Origin: Cognataquiflexum nitidum
GTDB lineage: Bacteria; Bacteroidota; Bacteroidia; Cytophagales; Cyclobacteriaceae
Assembly: GCF_022538055.1 (NCBI RefSeq)
Contig: NZ_JAKZAM010000021.1
Coordinates: forward strand, 1 to 64,000
DNA: 64,000 nt
Direction: 5' to 3'
Below the pieces are notes generated by a model. The model was not told the origin of the DNA. It was given only the letters and a program-made list of their open reading frames with translations, and made no database searches. The translations under genes and the position numbers were made by a program. Shown here in pieces: positions 54,375 to 61,627 of this stretch; position 1 is the stretch's first letter; the number at the start of each line of letters is the position of its first letter.

Positions 54375-54440
54375 TCTGAATTATTGATATATATCGATAA
54401 TTGATATTAATGGATATTGTTTCAGAAATTAGAGTTAGCT
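54375..54440. repeat. Short AT-rich dispersed repeat (copy 2 of 2)
   Basis: GATATTAATGGATATTG, then TCAGAA and GTTAGCTTA, matching in reverse orientation the block at 8565-8625. Located between convergent genes. Confidence 0.4.
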
Positions 54441-54493
54441 TATATTTTATCCTTAATTGGTCGGATAGATAATTTTTTAACTAGAAATTATCC

Positions 54494-54525
54494 AAAAAAA
54501 AAGGTTTTAAGGTTCGATTAAAACC
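54494..54525 (-). terminator. Terminator downstream of the ROK kinase gene
   Basis: GGTTTTAA/TTAAAACC hairpin preceded on the plus strand by nine A, giving a U-run on the minus-strand transcript. The stem is AT-rich, so it is weaker than the others. Confidence 0.45.
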
Positions 54526-54558
54526 CTAAAACCTCCTAACATTTTAACCTTAAAACCC

Positions 54559-55488
54559 TCATTCCTCCTCCATAAAGCACAAAGCTGCTGCACCAAGAGT
54601 ACCGGCATTGTTGGCCAAAGTCGCTCTGACTAATTGCAAATCCCGGACATAATAGGGAGTGAGGTACTGTCTGACAGTCTTGTCCAAAGAAGGCATCATA
54701 TATTCCAATCCTGCTGAAATACCGCCTCCAAAGTAGACGTGTGTTACATCTAGGATTCTGATCGTAGAGACGATTGCCTCTCCCAAAATCCTTCCTACTT
54801 CCTCAAATACCATCAGGGAAACCTCGTTTCCTGCTTTAGCGGTATCGACCAAAAGGTGGGTTCCGAGTTCTTTGTCTATCAATTCACCTGCAAGTCTTGG
54901 ATAACCTTGGATAAAGCGTTCCATTATTTTAAGAATGCCGTTTCTTCCTACCAACTTTTCCAATCCTTCATTCCCACGGGAAAGCATATGGCCCATTTCC
55001 ATTGCATTTCCCCTTGATCCTTTGAATATCTCCCCATCCAATACCAAAGCACTTCCAATCCCTGTGCCCATGGTGATGAAAAGGAAGTTTTCAGGGGGAT
55101 TGTTTTTGCCATACCTGTATTCTCCGATAGCGGCAGCAGCAGCATCATTTTCCAGATAGAAAGAAATACCAGGATATCTTTTTTTGAGTTCTCCCTTGAG
55201 GTTATATCCGTTCAGGTCAGGGATGGCAGGGATTTCAAGTGTTGTCGTTCTGTCTTTGGAGATCAAACCCGGCAATCCTAAACCCACTTTTTTGACTTCA
55301 GGATATTTCTTTAAAATGTCAACCATGTTTTCTACAAAACAGACACTAAAACCTTTGGGGTCATCACGGTATGGTGCGGTGTCAATTTTGTCAAACGAAA
55401 CAATTTCTCCCTGTTTGTTGACAAGGCCAATTTTTAGATGGGTCCCTCCGACATCTATTCCCAAAAAATGTTCTTCTCCTTTGCTCAT
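54559..55488 (-). CDS. ROK-family sugar kinase (glucokinase-like)
   Basis: 309 residues. N-terminal ATP site FLGIDVGGTHLKIGLV (8-23) and GLGLPGLISKD. Substrate loop and catalytic Asp in YLENDAAAAAIGEYRYG near residue 111, and ITMGTGIGSALVLDGEIF. The zinc-binding CxCGxxGCxE motif of classical ROK glucokinases is replaced by GHMLSRGNEGLEKLV, so metal binding is probably absent, as in some bacterial glucokinases. The product phosphorylates a hexose. Monocistronic. Confidence 0.88.
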   Translation of the reverse strand: MSKGEEHFLGIDVGGTHLKIGLVNKQGEIVSFDKIDTAPYRDDPKGFSVCFVENMVDILKKYPEVKKVGLGLPGLISKDRTTTLEIPAIPDLNGYNLKGELKKRYPGISFYLENDAAAAAIGEYRYGKNNPPENFLFITMGTGIGSALVLDGEIFKGSRGNAMEMGHMLSRGNEGLEKLVGRNGILKIMERFIQGYPRLAGELIDKELGTHLLVDTAKAGNEVSLMVFEEVGRILGEAIVSTIRILDVTHVYFGGGISAGLEYMMPSLDKTVRQYLTPYYVRDLQLVRATLANNAGTLGAAALCFMEEE

Positions 55489-56050
55489 GGTTATTTTTCA
55501 ATAGGTTTTAAACCCTAAAATAATAAACAGATTGTCTTACTTCCTAAAATCTTTGATAAAGTCTTAAAATATTTCAACTTCTGAAAGCCAAATCAAAGAA
55601 ATTCTGAGGGTTATGCTCTCCAATAATTTTACGGGAAATTCTATGGAAACCCACAAAAACGCCATTTGACCTCCCGGGCTGAAGTCAATCTTTAGATGCC
55701 GAGACTGGGTGTATGCCGATAGCCATCGGCATGTAATCCTATCCTTTTATCCTTTTCAGTTTGAAATCGAATACAAATTGGAAGACTCAGAATGAATGGT
55801 AATTTATGGTTATTTGAGTTAAAAATTATACTAAATAAAAAGGTATAGATCCAATCTCATCTACAGCCAAAGATATTCTTCAATCAGAAGAACCAATTTA
55901 TAAACACCTATTTACAATAGAGCGCAGTTTTTCGAACTTTTTTGTGAAATTTCAGAAACGATAAGAATTCATTACGATCAAATATGAAGGTAGATTTTTT
56001 GGTACTTCATATGAAAAAATGTATATTAATCATCTGTAAACCAATATACT
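55489..56050. other. Intergenic region with one dispersed repeat, no gene seen
   Basis: About 560 bases between the ROK kinase and the ArsC-like gene. The only recognisable element is the repeat copy at 55668-55790. No ORF with coding character. Confidence 0.5.
55668..55790. repeat. Dispersed hairpin-rich repeat, copy E (different stem)
   Basis: AAGTCAATC, then GAGACTGGGTGT, comparable to the head in copies A and B, then a perfect 8-bp hairpin ATGCCGAT/ATCGGCAT around AGCC (55713-55732). CAGTTTGAAATCG and ATACAAATTGG follow, as in copy C. Head conserved, stem different. Confidence 0.45.
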
Positions 56051-56410
56051 ATGAAAGGACACCCCAACGAATTGTTTTTCTACTTCAATCCAAGCCATCA
56101 AGTAGACAAGCAAATGCGGGCTTATGCAAAATCCATTGCCCGCCATATCAATGAAATCAACATACAAAAGGAATCCATCACAATGACAGGCTGGAGGACG
56201 ATTTTGGATAAGCTCAACCTACGGCCAAAGGACCTGATGAACAGGGCACATCCCGATTACCAGAGTTTCATAGCCGGAAAATCATGGGATGATGAGGGAT
56301 GGCTTAATATTTTAATCAGAAATCCCCATTTGTTGAAGGCACCTATTGCCATAAAAAAAGACAAAGCAGTGCTTTGTCTTACGCCAAACAATATTTTGGA
56401 ATTGGATTAG
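56051..56410 (+). CDS. ArsC/Spx-like thioredoxin-fold protein lacking the catalytic cysteine
   Basis: 119 residues. The layout follows arsenate-reductase family proteins: FFYFNPSHQVDKQMRAYAKS at the start, GWRTILDKLNLRPKDLMNRAHPDY in the middle, and WLNILIRNPHLLKAPIAIKKDKAVLC, the conserved NPxLLxxPI strand. Where ArsC has C-x-x-S-R, this has HQVDKQ, so the redox Cys is gone. The only Cys is near residue 109. It cannot reduce arsenate by the usual mechanism. Its 3' end overlaps the convergent CvfB-like gene by 4 bp. Confidence 0.72.
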   Translation: MKGHPNELFFYFNPSHQVDKQMRAYAKSIARHINEINIQKESITMTGWRTILDKLNLRPKDLMNRAHPDYQSFIAGKSWDDEGWLNILIRNPHLLKAPIAIKKDKAVLCLTPNNILELD

Positions 56411-57234
56411 ACAAGCCTTATTCCATCCTCCTGTATTGTAATTTTTTTTGCTTTATACAGTTGACCAATTGACTGTTTGAAATGTTTTTTACTCATTCCC
56501 AATAACTCTTTGATTGACTCAGGGGATGATTTATCTTGAAGGGGCAAAAATTTCCGGACTTTTAAGGCTTCCAGGATTTTTTCAGCCCCTTCCTCGTATT
56601 TTTCCCTACCGGAAGGCAACAACTGCAAATCAATTTTGGAATCATCTCGACGTTTTTTGACAAAAGCCTTTATCCTATCACCAACCTTGATGGGTTGAAA
56701 GACTTCATTTTTATAAATCAATCCCTCATAACTCCCGTCGATAAGCGTTTTGAATCCTAGGTCAGTTTCTTCAAAAATAAGCGCATCGATTTCCTGACCT
56801 GCAACATATCCCTGTGTATCGCTGAGAATGAAATCCTCATATTTCGAAACGCCAATCAAGCGGTTGGTCTTGTAATCCTGACAGACCATTACCAGGTATT
56901 TTCCTCCGACTTGCATGGTTTTGCCCATTTCTGATTTAGGAACAAAAAGGTCTTTAGGAAGACCCCAATCTACAAAAGCTCCGAAATCCGTGATCTGTTT
57001 TGCTTCCATGACGCCAAATTCATCCAATAATGCGATTGGTCTATTGGTGACTGCCACAGGTCGGTCTTCACTGTCTGTGTACACAAAAACTTCCAGTTCC
57101 TCCCCTTCCTTTTCCTCGCCTTTGAGATAGCTTTTTGGCAATAATACTTCACCCCCTTCACGCAGGGCTAGGTAAGCACCATTGGCAGTGAATCTGTTTA
57201 TCAGAAGCGAACTGATTTTTCCTAATTCTTTCAT
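56407..57234 (-). CDS. CvfB-like S1 RNA-binding protein
   Basis: 275 residues. Successive S1-like beta barrels: LINRFTANGAYLAL, EAKQITDFGAFVDWGLPKDLFVPKSEM near residues 75-102 and VGDRIKAFVKKRRDDSKIDLQL near 180, then a C-terminal winged helix (SPESIKELLGMSKKHFKQSIGQLYKAKKITIQ). This matches CvfB/YitL, a conserved virulence-associated RNA-binding protein in other bacteria. Cytoplasmic, probably post-transcriptional regulation. Converges on the ArsC-like gene. Confidence 0.87.
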   Translation of the reverse strand: MKELGKISSLLINRFTANGAYLALREGGEVLLPKSYLKGEEKEGEELEVFVYTDSEDRPVAVTNRPIALLDEFGVMEAKQITDFGAFVDWGLPKDLFVPKSEMGKTMQVGGKYLVMVCQDYKTNRLIGVSKYEDFILSDTQGYVAGQEIDALIFEETDLGFKTLIDGSYEGLIYKNEVFQPIKVGDRIKAFVKKRRDDSKIDLQLLPSGREKYEEGAEKILEALKVRKFLPLQDKSSPESIKELLGMSKKHFKQSIGQLYKAKKITIQEDGIRLV

Positions 57235-57385
57235 GCCTCAAAGTTAGCCATTTTATATGATTGAGAATTGGATTTGCTTGCGAATCAAATTAGATTTGGT
57301 CAAAATTTGACAGGGAAAATTAAATCCTTTTCGGTACATTTTTCATTTCAATTGTTAACTACCTGAATACTAAACCCAAATCAAA

Positions 57386-58273
57386 ATGAATACTATTTCT
57401 GTTATTGGTTCCGGAACAATGGGAAACGGAATCGCCCATGTTTTTGCCCAATATGGCTACCACGTCTGCCTCATTGATGTCAATCAGGCTGCCTTGGATA
57501 AGGCTTTGGTTACCATTTCCAGAAACTTAGACAGGCAAGTGGCCAAAGGAACTTTGACTGAACATGACAAACAGGACACCTTGAGCCGCATCCAATCTTT
57601 TAATTCCCTGCAAGAGGGCGTGAAGAATTCTGATTTGGTGATTGAGGCTGCCACCGAAAACCTTGAGATAAAATTGGATCTCTTTCGTCAGTTGGATGAA
57701 ATGTGTCCTCAAAATACCATTTTGGCTACCAATACTTCTTCTATTTCAATAACAAAAATAGGTTCAGTTACCAAGCGGCCGGACAAGGTGATAGGTATGC
57801 ATTTTATGAATCCCGTTCCCATAATGAAGCTTGTGGAAGTGATCAAAGGATACGCAACCTCAAAGGAAACAACGGAAATAGTGATGGAGATTTCCTCAAA
57901 TCTCGAAAAAAAACCAGTTGAGGTAAATGACTATCCAGGCTTTGTCGCCAACAGGATTTTGATGCCGATGATCAATGAAGCCATTTACACCCTCTATGAA
58001 GGTGTTGCGGGTATTGAGGAGATTGATACCGTGATGAAGTTGGGTATGGCACATCCTATGGGACCTTTGCTATTGGCTGACTTTATCGGCCTTGATGTCT
58101 GTTTATCCATCCTGAGGGTTTTACACGATGGTTTTGGCAATCCTAAATATGCGCCTTGTCCACTATTGGTCAATATGGTGGAAGCAGGTTTTAAAGGAGT
58201 GAAAACAGGGGAAGGATTTTATGCATATACGGCGGGAAGCAAGGACTTGAAGGTGTCGGAGAGGTTTAAATAA
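57386..58273 (+). CDS. 3-hydroxybutyryl/3-hydroxyacyl-CoA dehydrogenase
   Basis: 295 residues. The NAD site is at the N-terminus: SVIGSGTMGNGIAHVFAQYGY (residues 4-24). DLVIEAATENLEIK and ATNTSSISITKIG lie before the catalytic GMHFMNPVPIMKLVEV (His near 138, with Glu shortly after), and ENPGFVxNR-type DYPGFVANRILMPMINEA completes the substrate domain. It oxidises 3-hydroxyacyl-CoA in beta-oxidation or runs in reverse in butyrate/PHB metabolism. The deoxynucleoside kinase gene follows after 59 bp. Confidence 0.92.
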   Translation: MNTISVIGSGTMGNGIAHVFAQYGYHVCLIDVNQAALDKALVTISRNLDRQVAKGTLTEHDKQDTLSRIQSFNSLQEGVKNSDLVIEAATENLEIKLDLFRQLDEMCPQNTILATNTSSISITKIGSVTKRPDKVIGMHFMNPVPIMKLVEVIKGYATSKETTEIVMEISSNLEKKPVEVNDYPGFVANRILMPMINEAIYTLYEGVAGIEEIDTVMKLGMAHPMGPLLLADFIGLDVCLSILRVLHDGFGNPKYAPCPLLVNMVEAGFKGVKTGEGFYAYTAGSKDLKVSERFK

Positions 58274-58332
58274 ACATAATCTCTTGTCAGGACGAAAATA
58301 AATTGAAGTAAAGATTAGAGCACAAATCAACC

Positions 58333-58950
58333 ATGCACATAGCAGTTTCGGGAAATATAGGCAGTGGAAAAACCACTTTGGCCATCAAGTTGGCCAAGCA
58401 TTACGGTTGGCATGCGGAGTTGGAGGCAGTAGAAAACAATCCCTATTTGGCCGATTTTTATGAAGATATGAAGCGTTGGTCTTTTCATCTTCAGGTATTT
58501 TTCCTCAATAGCCGCTTCAATCAAATCAAACGGATCAGGGAAGGCGGTCTGTCGGTGGTTCAGGATAGGACGATTTATGAAGATGCTTATATTTTTGCAG
58601 CCAATCTCTACAAATCAAAATTGTTTTCAGAAAGAGATTATGAAAATTACCTTTCCCTGTTCGATTCGATGATCAATTATGTCAAGGCACCCGACTTGTT
58701 GATTTATCTGAAGGCTGACATCCCCAAATTGGTGGGCCAGATTGAGAAAAGGGGAAGATCCTATGAAAATGCAATCCGGATTGATTATTTGAAAAACCTG
58801 AATTCCCATTACGAAGAATGGATCGGTGGCTATGACAAGGGCAAATTGCTGATTGTGGATGTCAATCAGATGGACTTTGTAGAGTATCCGGAGGATTTTT
58901 CCTCGATTGTACAGCGTATAGACAGAGAGATTTATGGCTTGTTTTCATAA
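58333..58950 (+). CDS. Deoxynucleoside kinase
   Basis: 205 residues. P-loop ISGNIGSGKTTL-type, here VSGNIGSGKTTLAIKLA (4-20). EAVENNPYLADFYEDMKRWSFHLQVFFL contains the substrate Glu and the Trp/Gln substrate pocket, VVQDRTIYEDAYIFA the DR-[ST] motif near residue 76, and KRGRSYENAIRIDYL the lid arginines near 142. It phosphorylates deoxynucleosides (salvage). Same strand as the preceding dehydrogenase gene, 59 bp away. Confidence 0.9.
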   Translation: MHIAVSGNIGSGKTTLAIKLAKHYGWHAELEAVENNPYLADFYEDMKRWSFHLQVFFLNSRFNQIKRIREGGLSVVQDRTIYEDAYIFAANLYKSKLFSERDYENYLSLFDSMINYVKAPDLLIYLKADIPKLVGQIEKRGRSYENAIRIDYLKNLNSHYEEWIGGYDKGKLLIVDVNQMDFVEYPEDFSSIVQRIDREIYGLFS

Positions 58951-59107
58951 CTTCTAAGTATCAATTTACAGCAATTCCTAAAGTCGTAGAAATAAAATGT
59001 CTGATTATCAATTTGTTTCAAAATAGACGTTTTGTTTTTTTCAAATTTATTTTTTTTTCCTATTAAATATAATTAAGTTGACATACGTATTTTTAAACAA
59101 AAAAATT

Positions 59108-59617
59108 ATGAAAAAAACAATTCTATTATTTCTTTCTTTAATTTTCATAAGCAATTCTTTTGCAAGTGATATTATTTACCTTAAAGATGGATCCAAAATC
59201 AAAGGAGACCTATTGAGTGTAGATGTTGATGAATTGACATTTAAAACAGCTAAAAAAGACAAAAAATTACTCAAGCTTAAACCTGAAGAAGTTGAATTTG
59301 TAAAAGTTGAAAATTACGAAAAGCTTCTCGAGGTACAAGAAAGTATGTATTTGAAAGGGATGAATGATGCACAGATTCATCATAAAAGATTTGGAGGAAA
59401 CTTCTGCGCAGGTCTATTTGGTGGAGTTATCGGTTTTGTAATTGTTGCCGTTACCGATGCAAAATCTCCAAATCCATTGCTCGTGGGTGAAGAAAACTTC
59501 AAAAGTATGGAATATAGGGAAGGCTACAATAAAAAGGCAAAAGGAAAAAATCTTGGGGCAGCAGGTATAGGATGGGCAGTAAGCTTTTTGGTTCTGCTAG
59601 TTTTGATTTCCTCGTGA
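59108..59617 (+). CDS. Exported or membrane protein of unknown function
   Basis: 169 residues from the ATG at 59108; the TTG ten codons upstream has no support. A signal peptide (KKTILLFLSLIFISNSFA) precedes DIIYLKDGSKIKGDLLSVDVDELTFKT, an SH3-like beta unit that is common in Bacteroidota exported proteins. Then come a hydrophobic segment GLFGGVIGFVIVAV near residue 100 and a last helix AGIGWAVSFLVLLVLISS. Probably anchored by the last helix. Followed by a terminator. Confidence 0.72.
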   Translation: MKKTILLFLSLIFISNSFASDIIYLKDGSKIKGDLLSVDVDELTFKTAKKDKKLLKLKPEEVEFVKVENYEKLLEVQESMYLKGMNDAQIHHKRFGGNFCAGLFGGVIGFVIVAVTDAKSPNPLLVGEENFKSMEYREGYNKKAKGKNLGAAGIGWAVSFLVLLVLISS

Positions 59618-59627
59618 TCTTAAAATA

Positions 59628-59664
59628 TTAAAAACCCCACGTATCCCAACGTGGGGTTTTTTAT
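59628..59664 (+). terminator. Rho-independent terminator
   Basis: AACCCCACGT pairs with ACGTGGGGTT across a short loop, followed by a T-run. Its A-run on the other side means it could also act on the converging minus-strand gene that ends at 59700. Confidence 0.82.
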
Positions 59665-59699
59665 GATTCAAAAATTCTATTTTTCAAATAATAGAGTAA

Positions 59700-60344
59700 T
59701 TAATATATTTTCCTTGAAAACCAGTTTAAGATACCTTGGCGGTTTTCTTCTTTGGGATGCAGCAAGAGGTCGTCAATTTTTTTCAGACTTCCTCCTATCA
59801 TGAGGTTTTCATAAAGTGGTATTCTGATCAGCTTATAACCATGAAGCCGGCTGACAAGGTCATATTGGGTATCATTGTAAGCATTCAACTTCCACCCGGA
59901 GGACCCATTTGCCGAAAGTTCACCGGCAATTTCGCTTTTTCCAAAAAGTTTTCCTGCGATCGGAGGTCCATTCCAAATCCTTTCCTGTAATCCAGTCTTG
60001 AGACATTCCTTTTCATAAGTCCTGCAAAGCCTAAGGTATGCCTCTGTCCATGGGAAAGAAAAGACTTCATACATTGAAGTTTTGAGTGAAGTCAATCTGT
60101 ATCTATTGAAATGTACTTCATCGTCATAGAGAAATACATGTCGGTTGACTTTGAAGTCAAACTTGAGTTTTTCGAGTATTGGAACAGTCCCACTTCCTCC
60201 AAGACCTGAAAAGACTTCATTCAAAAAGTTTTCGCCTTTCCCTTTAAGGTAGTTGGGATTGACTTCTAATTGGTGGTTAAATTCCATATGGAGTCCTGAT
60301 TCTTTCAAGATTCCGTACAGATTTTCCACTTTCAAATGATGCAT
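59700..60344 (-). CDS. Uncharacterised 214-residue protein
   Basis: ATG at 60344 (a TTG two codons upstream is weaker). No signal peptide. Contains NEVFSGLGGSGTVPILEKLKFDF, a run of aromatic-rich segments (EVFSFPWTEAYLRLCRTYEKECLKTG), and WNGPPIAGKLFGKSEIAGELSANG. I do not recognise the family. It is the last gene of a three-gene minus-strand group with the DUF2452 protein, from which it is separated by 8 bp. Confidence 0.7.
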   Translation of the reverse strand: MHHLKVENLYGILKESGLHMEFNHQLEVNPNYLKGKGENFLNEVFSGLGGSGTVPILEKLKFDFKVNRHVFLYDDEVHFNRYRLTSLKTSMYEVFSFPWTEAYLRLCRTYEKECLKTGLQERIWNGPPIAGKLFGKSEIAGELSANGSSGWKLNAYNDTQYDLVSRLHGYKLIRIPLYENLMIGGSLKKIDDLLLHPKEENRQGILNWFSRKIY

Positions 60345-60352
60345 GGACAAAA

Positions 60353-60814
60353 TTAAGCTTCTTTTCGGATGATTTCCCAGGTATGATCGGCCAAAAGCTT
60401 TATTTCTGCAATGAATTTAGAGAATTTACTTTTTCTACCCCACTCCTCCGGTGCCACCAAGCTGAGGAAATCGCTGCCATCCTCTTTTTCATATAAAAAG
60501 TAGTGGTGGTTGATCAAGGGCTCAAATCCCATGGAAGTTTTATAAATCCTTTCTGAAATTTCAACACGATTTTGGATCAATTTGGCCTGTTCTGCCAAAA
60601 GCTGCATCTGCTGATAGATCTGAGCCATCTGCATGTCAGTCTGCGAATGCATGGCCGCCACTGCCCTGCCGGTGATTTTACCTTTATCCTCAGGTCTGAT
60701 GATAGCGCTTCCCGACTGGTGTGCATAAGGCAAAAGACCTGGCATGTCTGTGGTCTTTTCCTTCATTTTTTCCAAGTCAATCAGGTTGACATCAATCTTT
60801 TGTTTCTTTGACAT
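60353..60814 (-). CDS. DUF2452 protein
   Basis: 153 residues. Matches DUF2452 in the order of LPYAHQSGSAIIRPEDKGKITGRAVAAMHSQTDMQMAQIYQQMQLL (residues ~28-72), a coiled-coil-like helix AKLIQNRVEISERIYKTSMGFEP, and HHYFLYEKEDGSDFLSLVAPEEWG. The domain is widespread in Bacteroidota and has no known function. It overlaps the upstream 58-residue gene by 23 bp and the downstream gene is 8 bp away, so all three are probably one operon. Confidence 0.85.
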   Translation of the reverse strand: MSKKQKIDVNLIDLEKMKEKTTDMPGLLPYAHQSGSAIIRPEDKGKITGRAVAAMHSQTDMQMAQIYQQMQLLAEQAKLIQNRVEISERIYKTSMGFEPLINHHYFLYEKEDGSDFLSLVAPEEWGRKSKFSKFIAEIKLLADHTWEIIRKEA

Positions 60815-60968
60815 TGGTTTTTAACGTATCTGAGGGGGCTATTCTTTCTTTTAAATTTCGTTTGGATCCTGGAAAAGTTGTCTTGCTGGACATATCAATT
60901 CCTATCCATAGCATGCACAAGGCAAAAATAGCTGCAAGGACTAAGAAAACTATTTTATTTTTTTTCAT
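60792..60968 (-). CDS. 58-residue single-pass membrane protein overlapping the DUF2452 gene
   Basis: ATG at 60968, TGA at 60792-60794. It begins MKKNKIVFLVLAAIFALCML, a clear membrane helix, continues WIGIDMSSKTTFPGSKRNLK and ends with a Lys/Glu-rich tail to VKETKD. The 23-base overlap with the DUF2452 gene in another frame, with both frames open, supports translational coupling. Function unknown. Confidence 0.65.
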   Translation of the reverse strand: MKKNKIVFLVLAAIFALCMLWIGIDMSSKTTFPGSKRNLKERIAPSDTLKTNVKETKD

Positions 60969-61195
60969 AGCTATATTCAGAGAAACATTAATAACTTTAA
61001 GATGTTTGAGTTTGCCAAAATTAAAAGATAATTTATGGATTAGAAATCTGAAAGTACCGCAGAATGAAAGACTTATAAAGTTTATTCAAAATGGTGGAGG
61101 ATGTTTATTAAAAAAAAAACATAAAACCACTTTATTTTATTTTGAAATACATAAATTTGATTGTTATATACATTTGACAGCTATTTAAATATTTT

Positions 61196-61528
61196 ATGTA
61201 CCAGCTTATTAGCCCACAAACAATTTTTCAGTATTTCGGCGATGACGACAAAGAAATGTTGCGAGAAATGATTCAGATTATTCTGGATTCGAATCTGAAA
61301 GATTTGAAAAGTATGGACGTACTCTATGAGGCTGAAGACTTTGCTTTGATCAAGAGAAGGTGTCACAAAGCAAAGCCGAGTCTAAGTTATATAGGTGCTA
61401 TACAAACGAGGAAAATACTTGAATCCATTGAAGCAGATCTTGAGAATTCAGAGGAACAATTCAAAAACCTACTTCATGACATTGAAATCATTGAAAAAGA
61501 ACTTAAAACCTTCCTTGATTCACTTTGA
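61196..61528 (+). CDS. Hpt (histidine phosphotransfer) domain protein
   Basis: 110 residues, one four-helix bundle. The phospho-accepting His lies in RRCHKAKPSLSYIGA near residues 54-68 (HKxKxSxxxxG pattern). Helices before and after (DKEMLREMIQIILDS; QFKNLLHDIEIIEKELKTFL) match Hpt domains. It shuttles phosphate between a hybrid histidine kinase and a response regulator; no kinase is in this window. No signal peptide. The start follows an AT-rich leader. Confidence 0.85.
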   Translation: MYQLISPQTIFQYFGDDDKEMLREMIQIILDSNLKDLKSMDVLYEAEDFALIKRRCHKAKPSLSYIGAIQTRKILESIEADLENSEEQFKNLLHDIEIIEKELKTFLDSL

Positions 61529-61627
61529 TCAACATAATTTTTTTACCTCTCCCCATTTTTTTGTTTCCAAATCAATCCGATTCTTAGAACTTTATTCTTA
61601 CAATCAATTTAAGTAAAATCAATTCCT

